Below are positions 52,754 through 64,000 of a stretch of DNA of 64,000 bases, piece after piece (position 1 is the stretch's first letter; every line of letters begins with the position of its first letter). Both the position numbers and the translations under genes were made by a program. Where the stretch lies: positions 64,583,966 to 64,647,965 of the forward strand of contig CM042010.1 of the NCBI GenBank assembly GCA_023525715.1. The letters are read 5' to 3'. The stretch comes from Cichorium intybus. Its lineage: Eukaryota; Streptophyta; Magnoliopsida; Asterales; Asteraceae. The notes under the pieces were generated by a model. The model searched no databases and had not been told where the DNA came from. It worked only from the letters and a program-made list of their open reading frames with translations.

Positions 52754-53126
52754 GAGATGAAAATGAAATATCATAAGGTAGATCCTCTTACCTTGCTTCT
52801 GGAGAACAGAGGAATGCACCCGATCGACAACAAGCCTTTCCCCACGTTGTATCTCTTCCTTCAAACCTCCAAAGCCTTGGAACCAAATAGTCTCTGCTGA
52901 AACCAGTCGACTCCACTCTAGAAATTTCCCAAAAACACGAACCCTAGGGCTGGGGCCCTTTATATAGGCGTTTAAAATCGAATTAGGGTTTTTCACGTTA
53001 GCGGCGCACCACGCCGCGGATCCTTTAAAGCCGCGCCGCGCGTACAAAATCATTCGCGAATCCAGATCTCTCCCGAGCCGCTCCCCGGATCCGTCCTGGC
53101 CGCGCCTCGGCGGAACGGGTCTTACA
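52754..53126 (-). repeat. 3' LTR of gypsy 2, proximal part
   Basis: This continues the LTR interrupted at 45145 and matches about 59546-59920. It ends (plus strand) GGGTCTTACA. It contains GC-rich GCCGCGG words. The open frame 52730-53248 crosses it by chance. Confidence 0.93.
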
Positions 53127-56100
53127 ATTCTCCCCCACTTAACTGGATTTCGTCCCCGAAATCCGTGCCGGTAAACAATTCTGGATAATGCCTCCGCATT
53201 TCCTCCTCCGGTTCCCAAGTCCACTCGGACCCTTTTCGATGTTGCCACCGAACCTTAACTAATCCTATTGTTTTATTTCGTAAAGTCTTTATCTTCCTTT
53301 CAATGATGGCAATTGGTCGCTCCACATAATTTAGGCGTTCGTCTAATTGAATATCCTCCAAAGGTACTATTGTAGATTCCTCAGTAATGCACTTCCTAAG
53401 TTGCGAAACGTGGAACGTATCGTGAATCTGACTAAGCTGCTCGGGCAGCTCCAACCGGTAAGCTACCTTACCTACACGGGCGATGATTCGGTAAGGTCTA
53501 ATGTACCTAGGGCCAAGCTTTCCTCGCTTCCTAAAACGAATGACTCCTTTCCAAGGTGAAACCTTAAGAAGAACATAATCCCCAACTTGAAACTCGAGAT
53601 CGGACCGCCGCCGATCTGCATAACTTTTCTGTCGACTCTGAGCCGTTAACAACATCTCCCGAACCTTCTGAATTAACTTAGTTGTCTTAATTACCACCTC
53701 AGTACTACCCAATACCCGCTGGCCAACCTCGCCCCAGCAAATAGGAGTCCGACATTTTCTTCCATACAACATCTCAAAGGGAGCCCTGCCAATGCTCGCG
53801 TGATAACTTTTATTATAGGAAAACTCAGCTAGAGGGAGATGGGAATCCCAACTCCCGCCAAAATCGATACCACATGCCCTAAGCATATCCTCTAGCGTTT
53901 GAATCGTCCTTTCACTCTGCCCATCCGTCTGAGGGTGATATGCCGTGCTGAAATGAAGGTGAGTGCCTAATTCCTCATGAAACTTCTTCCAAAATCTATA
54001 CGTAAATCGGACATCCCGGTCGGATATCACCGAGACTGGTATACCATGCCGAGAGAAAATCTCATCGACGTAGACCTTAGCCAATTCCTTTGCAGAGAAG
54101 GTCTCTTGAATGGGGAGGAAATGAGCACTTTTAGTCAACCTATCCACGATAACCCAAATAGTGTCCATATGTCGAGGGGTTCTTGGCAACTTCGTGATGA
54201 AATCCATTGTGATATGCTCCCATTTCCATTCTGGGGTCTCAAGAGGCTGCAATTTACCATGAGGCCGTTGGTGCTCGGCCTTGACCCTACGACAGGTCAT
54301 GCATCTTTCGACAAACCAAGCTACTTCCCTCTTCATGCCTGGCCACCAATAATATTCGCGCAGATCCCTATACATTTTAGTTGCTCCAGGGTGGATAGAG
54401 AACTTGGATTTATGTGCCTCCTCCAATAGGGTTTGACGAACCCTGCCCAGCTTCGGTACCCAAATCCTCTCATGACAAGCTAACAAATCTCTACTATCTT
54501 TGACCATAGCTGCCAACTGACCCACAATTCTCTCACCTTTCTGATTCTCGTTCTTGCTTGCTTCCACTTGAGCTTTCCTAATCAGCTCAAGCAGCGGTGT
54601 CACAATCGTCATCCTTAGACAAACGCCCCGAAGGGGTGTACCTGAAGCCTTACGACTTAACGCATCCGCTACCACATTGGCCTTTCCAGGGTGATAGTGT
54701 ATCTCACAATCATAGTCTTTCAATACATCCAGCCATCTCCTCTGCCTCATATTAAGATTTGCCTGATCCATCAAATACTTTAAACTCTTGTGGTCCGTGT
54801 AGATGGTGCACTTCACTCCATACAAATAATGTCTCTAAATCTTGAGAGCGAAGACTACCGCTCCCAATTCCAAATCATGAGTAGGGTAGTTAGCCTCATG
54901 GGGTTTCAACTGTCGCGAGGCGTAAGCAATCACCCTACCTCGTTGCATCAAAACTGCTCCCAAACCCGAGATAGATGCATCACAATAAACTACCATGTCC
55001 TCCATGCCTTCAGACAAAGTCAAAACCGGAGCTTCACACAATTTCTGCCGCAAAGTCTCAAAAGCCTGCTGTTGCTCCTCACCCCACCGAAAAGCAGCAT
55101 TTTTCTTAGTTAGCCGAGTCAAAGGTACCGCAACCTTTGAGAAGTCTTGAATGAAACGACGATAATAACCAGCCAGACCCAAGAAACTTTTAATCTCTGA
55201 GGGAGTCTTCGGAACCTCCCACCGCATCACGGCCTCCACCTTAGCCGGGTCCACCATGATTCCTTGCTCATTAACGATGTGACCCAAAAACTGGACCTCC
55301 CGAAGCCAAAAGTCACACTTGGATAATTTTGCATAAAGCTTCTCCTTCCTTAAGGTTTCTAATACTTCCTTTAAGTGTTGTTCATGCTGCTCCCTGCTCC
55401 GAGAGTAAACTAAGATGTCGTCAATGAAAACTATAACCGACCGATCCAACATCGGTCGACACACCCGGTTCATTAAATCCATAAAAGCTGCAGGGGCATT
55501 GGTCAGTCCAAACGGCATCACTACAAACTCGAAGTGGCCGTACCTCGTCCGAAAAGCCGTTTTCGGGATGTCTTCCTCCCGTACTCGCATTTGATGGTAT
55601 CCTGACCGCAAATCAATTTTCGAGAACCACGAAGCGCCCTGCAGTTGATCAAACAAGTCGTCGATGCGAGGCAATAGATATCGATTCTTCACCGTAAGCT
55701 TATTCAGCTCACGATAATCTATGCACATCCTATTGGAACCATCCTTCTTCTTAACAAACAAAATAGGCGCTCCCCACGGCGAGAAACTGGGTCGAATAAA
55801 TCCCTTATCTAATAATTCCCGAAGTTGAATAGACAACTCCAGCATCTCCGAAGGCGCAAGACGATACGGTGCTTTAGCTATCGGAGCCGCACCAGGAGTT
55901 AAGTCGATCTTAAATTCCACCTGTCTCTCTGGCGATACGCCAGGCAGGTCCTCGGGAAACACATCAGGAAAATCTCGAACCACTGGTATATCACCTGCTT
56001 TCTGCTGTGGCTTCTTTTCTCGTGCGTTAACAACATAAGCCACAAATCCCGAACCTCCATGTTGAAAATGTCTACGCGCTCTAGCAGCTGAACAAAAAGC

Positions 56101-57685
56101 TGCACCCTTATTCCTCCTTTCGCCCTGTACTACCAGCTCTCCCCCACTTGGGGTTTGAATCCACACTCGCTTGTTCTTACAATCAATCCATGATTCATGC
56201 TGACCCAACCAATCCATACCGATGATGACTCGAGAGTTACTCAACGGTATAGGGATGAGATCGATCGGAAATTTTATTCCTTGAATCACTACTTCACTTC
56301 CCCGATACACACTAGTTGTTTGCACGTTCTTATCATCCGCAATTTCTACTTCTAACGGGCGATGAAGAGTTCCTAAAGCAATACCGAAACCCTTTCCCAA
56401 AACGGCAGACACAAAAGAATGACTAGCACCCGAATCAAACAGTACAAAGGTAGGCGTAGAGTTCACTAAGAATGTTCCTAATCAAAGCATAATAGACACA
56501 TTAATTACACACACCACAAACATGAGGCAAGTAAAGAAAGAGTACCCATGACGACGTCGGGCGCATCCTGTGCCTCCTCGGCGGCCATGACGAATGCTCG
56601 ACCCTTGGTCTTAGGGGCTTCCCATTTCCCCTGCCTACCATCGGTAATCTGGAGTGTAGTGGGTGCCGGATTCTGAACCACTCCCTGAGTCAGACGGGGA
56701 CACTGGGCCTTGAAGTGGCCTACCTGATTACAATTAAAACAAATCTTGACCTCTTGTCGACAATCTTTAGCATAGTGGCCCTCCTTCCCACACTTATGGC
56801 ATATTAACACCCAGCAACGCCCCTCATGATTCCTTCCACATTTACCACACTTACCATGACTCATTTTCCCTTGCTTTCCCTGATCTGCCCCTCGAAATTT
56901 CTTCGACACCTGCTGAGTCTGAGTAGGCACCGGACGCTTCTGCTTTTGTTGGGTTTCCAGTTCCAACTCTCGGGCCCGAGCGGCCGCGATCATATCAGTA
57001 AGAGTCTTGTGTCTAGCAGCAGACACAAATTCCCGAATGTCAGTGCGAAGCATCGCCAAGTATCGTGTCATCCTCATGCGCTCAGTTGCCGCAAACTCTG
57101 GACAGAATAGTGCTCGCTCATTAAACTTTTTGGTGATCTCCGTCACCGTCTCAGTGGTCTGGGTCAGATTCAGGTATTCCTGCACCAAGCGCTCCATTTC
57201 CACCTGTGGAACATACTCCAGTTTGAACTGTTCCTTAAACTGCGGCCACGTAACGGCATCCAACTAAGCAGGGGTGAGATCTTTCGTTCGTATTTCCCAC
57301 CAATCTTTCGCACCCTCTCTCAGAAGATTCACCGCAAATGTTACCTTTGAGTTCTCAGGACATGAACAGGTGCGGAAGGCACCCTCCACCGCGGAAACCC
57401 ATCGCATGCTGACAATCGGATCCCTGCCCCCATCGAACATCGGAGGCGAACAAGCCGAAAAGTCCTTATAACTTGCATCCCTGGCCGTGATGTGCGCTGA
57501 GTAGCCAGTCGCTCCTCGAGCATTGCCCATAGCTCAGCCTTAATCGTACCAAAGAACTGAGGTATCGCAGCCAACACTTCTCGCGAAACCTCCTCCGCTA
57601 TCAGGTTGCGGAGATTTTCATCAGTCGGTCCTCCCCCACTCGAGGCACCCGCATCTGGCCCACCGTTACTTCGAGTGACTGCCAT
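53122..57685 (-). pseudogene. Broken gag-pol of gypsy 2
   Basis: Gag starts at ATG 57685 (MAVTRSNGGPDAG) and has a frameshift near 57480-57500 and a stop at 57264-57266. Zinc knuckles (CHKCGKEGHYAKDC, CFNCNQVGHFKAQC) lie at about 56790-56700. Protease (LFDSGASHSFVS, about 56440), reverse transcriptase (FIDDILVYS, about 55410), RNase H (YCDASISGLG, about 54985) and integrase (about 54400-53560) follow. A C-terminal chromodomain-like segment (GLVKVRWQHRKGSEWTWEP) lies near 53220. A single stop at 54826-54828 interrupts RNase H. Between gag and protease the frame changes across 56478-56545, a 68-bp segment with GT-AG borders. The last codon is TAA at 53124-53122, overlapping the LTR edge. Confidence 0.92.
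56478..56545 (-). other. Intron-like 68-bp segment between gag and protease of gypsy 2
   Basis: On the - strand it begins GTACTCTTTC and ends TTTGATTAG. Removing it brings the gag frame (ending VVMG) into the protease frame (starting TFLVNSTPT), in the same arrangement as the uninterrupted gypsy 1 gag-protease junction. It contains in-frame stops. It could be a real spliced intron or a coincidental insertion. Confidence 0.5.
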
Positions 57686-58453
57686 TCTGAAATGCGCAAC
57701 AGTTCCTAATATCAATACTCGGGTCACTCCTATTTACCAAACTACTTGACTTTCTAGGACTTTGGTTGACTACTCTTGACTCAAGCGTGAATCCTGTGCT
57801 TTCGGTAATACTGGCCTGGTACTACCTTCCACACATATTCGCCCTTGTTCCAAGTTCGTCAATCATCCTCCTAAAATGTCACACACACTAAACCATTTCC
57901 TATGACTCATGTGGTTATGCACCGTGGTGCCTAATCTTTTGATCTAACTTTCCATCCCACACGTACCTAAGAGAACTACTGCTAATGTCGTCGAGTCGCC
58001 TCACGGACGCACAGCCGTACACAATCAGGAATAAGATAGACGTTTGAATAACTGATCTACCCTAAAGTCACAACCAAACAAGGAACAGCCAGTAAGGCCA
58101 GACCAAAAATTCTCAGGCTATCTTACCCTAATTGTATATAACCTACCATCATTCACTAAGCAACCTAACGACAGTAGCATAACATTCCAAAGCAGCACAT
58201 ATGACATAAAACAGTCTACAAAGTATATTATCCAGGCAATTTTTACATCCTAGCACAATACATTTTATCACATAACACAAACTTGGCATGGGTAATTGGG
58301 AATCACAAAACTTACTTGAGCTCGGCTGACGGTTCGCATCGCATCTTCTTTTACTTTAATTAACTTTCCAAAAACATTTTCTTGACAAAAATCGTTCAGT
58401 CCTAAGTTTGTGTTTGGATTCCCAATACAGTTCATCCAAATCCCTCAAACCAA
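57686..58453 (-). other. Leader of gypsy 2
   Basis: About 770 bp lie between the primer site and the gag ATG with no coding features. This is the usual location of packaging signals in LTR retrotransposons. Confidence 0.6.
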
Positions 58454-58466
58454 GGCTTTGATACCA
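58454..58466 (-). other. Primer-binding site of gypsy 2
   Basis: The - strand reads TGGTATCAAAGCC, three bases from the LTR. This is a Met-tRNA-type site with one difference from gypsy 1. Confidence 0.85.
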
Positions 58467-58469
58467 ATT

Positions 58470-59920
58470 TGTAACGCCCCAATTTCAAAAAAATTTCAAG
58501 ATTCATTTATTACCAAGGTTCTAATAAAATATTTATTCCAAAAGTAAAACTGTTCAACATATTATTTAAACCAACAGCAGAAACATTTGAAAATACTATT
58601 ATAGTTCATCAAAATAAATCTCTGGAATGCGATGCGCTGCCGTCACGCCTTGCCCTTCCCTTTGTCATTTGAGATACCTGAAATGTTATAAAATCAACGG
58701 GTAAGCTTAAAGCTTAGTGAGTCCACAAATTACCATACATGCCCACATATTAAACAACCCGTCTACAAGAACGACCCAACCCTACCCGCCATACAACAGC
58801 TACAGGCGTCCATCATACAACAGCTATGGATACGGGAAGGTTCTACCCATCATACAACATCTATGGGTTCCCGGTTATGGCCCAGCCCATCATACAACAG
58901 CTATGGGACAAGGAAATAGTCCAACTCGCCATACAACAGCTACGAGGGGACACGCATCAGTACTGAGCCCAACAACAAATAGCCACAGATATAGAGCAAA
59001 TCATATAACTATAAATAACATACAAGATGCCTAACATGCAACATCATATAGTAAGGTGAGGATACTCACCTGATTCGAAACCGTGTAGATATTCTCTAAT
59101 ATCCCCACTTAGTTCGTCCTCACACCTAAATCCCACATACACAACATATTAAGCATTGACCAAACTCTTATAGACTTGCCTAAAGGTCAGACCGAACGTT
59201 TACCACCAAACCAGGGTCAAAACCAAACCTTAAGGTCAAACAGCCGCTCGCCGCGGCGTGGCTTCTCGCCCTACGCGCCGCGGCTACCATTGCACAATTA
59301 CGGGGGTTCAGCAGAGTCCGCGCCGCTGACATAGCCAGTCCGCGTCGCGGCTCGTAACATTCCGAAATGTTATTAGCGCTTAACAGTACATCAATCGGCT
59401 AGGGTTCCTTTTCACACCCTTCCTGGGATCAGAAACTACCCTAAGATCACTTCCTTATGGACATGCAAGTCCATGCATGTCCTTGGTCCAAACCCTAAGT
59501 GTTACAATTCATCTAAGTCTACAAACCAATGGGTAACACCCTATGACGAGATGAAAATGAAATATCAGAAGGTAGATCCTCTTACCTTGCTTCTAGAGAA
59601 CAGATGAATGCATCCGATCGACAACAAGCCTTTCCCCACGTTGTATCTCTTCCTTCAAACCTCCAAAGCCTTGGAACCAAAGAGTCTCTGTTGAAACCAG
59701 TCGACTCCACTCTAGAAATTTCCCAAAAACACGAACCCTAGGGCTGGGGCCCTTTATATAGGCGTTTAAAATCGAATTAGGGTTTTTCACATTAGCGGCG
59801 CACCGCGCCGCGGATCCTTTAAAGCCGTGCCGCGCGTACAAAATCATTCGCGGATCCAGATCTCTCCCGAGCCGCGCCGCGGATCCGTCCTGGCCGCGCC
59901 TCGGCAGAACGGGTCTTACA
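58470..59920 (-). repeat. 5' LTR of gypsy 2 (intact)
   Basis: 1451 bp. It contains the uninterrupted sequence CACCCTATGACGAGATG near 59536-59552, which is the pre-insertion target of copy B in the sister LTR. A TTTATATAGGCG box near 59752-59763 may be the TATA element (- strand reading CCTATATAAA). The open frame 59593-60000 crosses it by chance. Confidence 0.94.
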
Positions 59921-59925
59921 AGATC

Positions 59926-60960
<1,035 letters not shown>

Positions 60961-60964
60961 AACA

Positions 60965-61290
60965 AAATGGTATCTCATTTGAATGTGATTCTTTCTATTG
61001 TGAAACATCGTAGGTTACGCTATCTAAAAGTAACATATAAGGTTGCCTTATGTTTCAAAATAACAAGGTGGTCTTTAAAGGGTTCGCTGGTGCAGATTTA
61101 GGTGGATGTGCAGATTCGAGTAAGAGCACAACAGGTTATGTGTTCATGATCTGAGGTACGAAAATCCATTGAATGTCTAGGTTACAGAAGAGTGTTGTTC
61201 TTTCAACCACAGAAGCAAAATGTACGGCTATTGTAGAACCAAGCAAATAGCTTATATGGTTGAAGCAAGCAAATATACCATCAACTTGGA
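60965..61290 (+). pseudogene. Decayed copia pol fragment (end of RT to RNase H)
   Basis: In mixed frames with stops, the translation shows RYLKVTYKVALCF followed by GADLGGCADSSKSTTGYVF and VVLSTTEAKCTAIVEPSK. These align by eye with the conserved copia phrases RYLKGT, DADxxG, KSTxGYVF and STTEAEY in the tether and RNase H region. No LTR or other domain was found nearby. It is an old, truncated remnant. Confidence 0.75.
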
Positions 61291-61451
61291 CCCTATAGAT
61301 TCGAAACTACATATTTGGTGGAAATAAAGCAAACAGAAGACATACAACTTTTTATTTCATTTTTTAATGTGAACCCAATCACATGACAAAAAAATATTCC
61401 CTTTTTTATGTCTCTTTTAATAACCAAAGGTTCTTTTCATTTAACATGTCA

Positions 61452-61552
<101 letters not shown>

Positions 61553-61566
61553 TAGGTACGCTTCAA

Positions 61567-61587
61567 GGGTCGTGCTAAGCACGACCC
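61567..61587. repeat. Perfect short hairpin beside (TA)n
   Basis: Arms GGGTCGTGCT and AGCACGACCC are separated by one base, 16 bp from the TA array. The function is unknown; it may be the subterminal part of an old element. Confidence 0.7.
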
Positions 61588-64000
61588 ATGGAAGGTAGCT
61601 TGGGTATTCCATTCAACATATTCTAAAGCTTTAAAGGTATATAAGTACATCAACATTATAAGTAATGAATACCAAGTAGGTTGCTTTCATCTATGAACAA
61701 CCAATAATTATCCAGAAATAATCGTTCCTTTTGAGGCAATGTATAAAAACTAAAGGCTTATCAGATCCTAATTTGTGCGTTGTTCCTTCATCGACTATTG
61801 TAGTTCCATATTGTCCCTCTGATCAAACTCCCTTCAAACACTTGTGTTATTTCCATAATCTTATAGAATTTTGACCCTTTTTCCCATGAGAAAATAGCCT
61901 CCACAATATTAATTTCTGCCTGTCAAAACAAACACATGGTTCCAACTTCGTTTATTTCACATTGCATATCTGTGTGTTACAACATTTTCCTTTGATTTAC
62001 TTGCAAATTACAACATCATACTTCCATTTCATTCTATTAGAACATTCTACTTCCATAATTTTTTTCTTATAAATGCATTGTACTTTAGAATTCTGACCAA
62101 GCATAGCCATACTTTCAATTTTTTTCTTTAGCCATGTACCAGATCCTCTTTCTGTAGGTTTTTAGCTATGTTCTCTATGGGAGGTCATTGCAACTATTAG
62201 ACTAAGCAACTGCAACTTTTAGCAAGACTTTAAAACAAGTGAAGAAAAGTATGGTATTCCAAAAGCTAGGTCTTCAGGCGATGTTGGTATAGACTGGTAC
62301 CTAATCCAGACACATATTATGGGGTATTAATCAATAATAACATAACCTTTACAGAAAACCGTTAAAACTATGAATCAAACATTTTAAATCAGTCAATTAT
62401 ATATATTGACTTGAATGGTTTTTCTGGGTACCTTGCCAATACTTGCATAATGTTCTTTCCACCATAAACAAATATGATTATGACAGAAAATGCTCAGACT
62501 GGTATCATGATCACAGTAGCAATTGTGATATACTGATGGATGGCTCCTGATTATCATGATCATAAGAAAGCAATAGACATTTAAATAACTAAAATCAATA
62601 GACATTCTGAAGCCATTTTGAGAACCATCCTATTTTTAAAAAGCGGTATTTGAACATCCTAGCTTTCAAATTTAATATAAAACAAAAGCAAAAAATCGAA
62701 TATAAAGAATGGGAAAAGTGAACTAATACAAGATAGTAATTATTATTACATTTAGAGGTGCCAGGGGATATTTTCCATCTACTGTATTGGCTCCATGCCA
62801 AAGAACTCTATAAAGATTTGTAAATTTACCTTTCCACCCCCTCTCATTTGTAGCTAGCATATCTTTCCTCCCATTTGATCCACCGTGGTATACACAGCAG
62901 GAAAAAGCAAAAATGTCCTATTAAAACACTTATGTTACATCTCACTTTAATTATATATAAAACAAAAAAATGGTCATTGTGTATGGGATTTTTACCAGCA
63001 TTAGTCTAAATTTTTTTGCAATTTCAGTCCTTATTGCAAGGTTTTATATTGATGGTGGTTCATGTGTAGTTAACTTCACAACACCTTTGTTAAATTTGAT
63101 AAAATGACATTTTTTCCTTCTTTTTTGTACCAAAACAGTTAAAATACCATAGGGGGCTAGAAAGGAAGACAAATTAGTCAATTTTAAAAATTTACTGAAA
63201 GAGGTCTTATAGTTAACTACACATGGACCTATAAAGAAGGGCATAATGGTCTTTTACTTACAAATCTAACAAAAGGGGTGTTAAAGTTGATGAAATTGGT
63301 ACATAAAAAAAGACAATTTGGTCATTTGTGTAAAATCTTAACTAAAACAAAGAGGGCAAAAATCAATATGCAAACTTGGAAAAAAGACCAAGACTGCACG
63401 AGAGCTCAATTTTAAAGCAAACCTAGTAAAAAATCAATACTGTAGGTCCATTTTTTCCAAAGTCATTATTCCAAAATCGAATAGATTGGTCAAATTACGG
63501 TCAATCTTTCCATTAGGTATCCAGGTACCGTGTCAACATGTCCGTGCAACCACATGTAAAACATTTTCCAAAGTTTTAACAAAAAAAACTCTTGGTTGTA
63601 TATGTCACCAAACTCACTACAATAGCAAAGCATACACATAAATACTTTTAAAATAGTATATAACACTTAGCAGTTTCAGTAAAAGATCATGTTCACAAAC
63701 CTAAGATCTCTTCAGATGTGATAGAAATTGATTTGGATGACAGGTATAGTGTTTAGATAGCCCGAAATAGCAGCTACATTGCAAATCTAGATATAGAAAG
63801 AAGGTAGATATTATCTTGCTGAAATGAAGTTAAAATTGACATGAAAGAGTTTAAACTATCCATGTTGATTCAAGCCACTATTTCTTCAACATATATGTAT
63901 CTTTTTCATCATCTCTTCTGCTCACAATTTAGTAGCCTTTTATCCTCACACTGTCACACAACATGTTTCATGCCTTCTCTCTTTACATGTCAGTGATGTA
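61588..64000. other. Spacer, no gene supported
   Basis: AT-rich sequence to the window end. Short frames (around 62393-62801 and 63044-63244 on the - strand) lack domains and supporting splice models. A 19-bp inverted repeat (63057-63075 and 63211-63229, one mismatch) is the only structure noticed. A gene starting beyond the window cannot be excluded. Confidence 0.4.

Larger units (their letters stand above)
44067..59920 (-). mobile_element. Ty3/gypsy chromovirus 2, 3' LTR split by a copia-type element
   Basis: On the - strand this runs from the 5' LTR (59920-58470) through the primer site (58466-58454), a leader, gag-pol (57685-53122) and purine tract (53143-53127) to the 3' LTR (53126-52754 plus 45145-44067, interrupted). 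Without the insert it is about 8.2 kb. Flanks AAATC (44062-44066) and AGATC (59921-59925) look like a 5-bp duplication with one change. I counted about 42 substitutions between the LTRs (about 2.9%), so it is much older than gypsy 1. Confidence 0.93.

Noticed and set aside
52730..53248. A 172-codon - strand frame, and its relative at 59593-60000
   Set aside because: Both are chance readings across gypsy 2 LTR sequence and share no protein features.
63057..63229. A 19-bp inverted repeat as a possible small element
   Set aside because: Arms are short, with no target duplication and no further similarity; chance is plausible in AT-rich DNA.

Overview
This window is nuclear DNA of a flowering plant, probably a eudicot with a large, retrotransposon-rich genome; an Asteraceae such as lettuce is my guess but is not proven by the sequence. 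The evidence is three intron-containing or single-exon plant genes with GT-AG splice sites, AT-rich spacers, and nested LTR retrotransposons that start reverse transcription from initiator-Met tRNA.

Layout. (1) 1-14665: the 3' part of a copia-type, gag-only element on the + strand (copy A), cut at 3638/13275 by a very young Ty3/gypsy chromovirus (3639-13274; LTRs 2428 bp each, target duplication GCTAC). (2) 14879-15775: a terminal-repeat retrotransposon in miniature (TRIM). (3) 16314-24790: a transposon graveyard with a solo copia LTR (17731-18574), a possible older gypsy LTR around it, and seven long (TA)n arrays. Three consecutive inverted-repeat elements of different sequence (19695-20055, 20184-20715, 20829-22926) sit exactly between successive (TA)n arrays. 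(4) 26864-42457: the gene island. A five-exon long coiled-coil protein gene (+), a single-exon P-class PPR gene similar to Arabidopsis At1g13040 (-), and a 15-exon coilin gene (-, 622 codons, splice model in frame throughout). Coilin and this PPR are also neighbours in Arabidopsis (At1g13030/At1g13040), so this looks like conserved microsynteny. Small foldback elements and a hAT-type element sit in the introns and spacers. (5) 44067-59920: a second Ty3/gypsy chromovirus on the - strand, whose 3' LTR is split by a full-length copy B of the same gag-only copia family (45146-52748, target duplication ATGAC). The intact LTR at 58470-59920 preserves the empty site. (6) 59926-64000: spacer with two more (TA)n arrays and a decayed copia pol fragment.

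How it fits together. The host genes are housekeeping-type: coilin scaffolds Cajal bodies and snRNP maturation, the PPR probably acts on organelle RNA, and the coiled-coil protein has unknown function. The rest is layered insertion. Hand-counted LTR divergence agrees with the nesting: gypsy 2 about 2.9%, copy B inside it about 1%, gypsy 1 inside copy A about 0.2%. No CRISPR, operon, rRNA or tRNA gene was seen. Most interesting for follow-up: the (TA)n-delimited element cluster, the 68-bp intron-like segment between gag and protease in gypsy 2, the repeated 25-bp motif in the gag-only copia family, and a duplicated splice acceptor in coilin.
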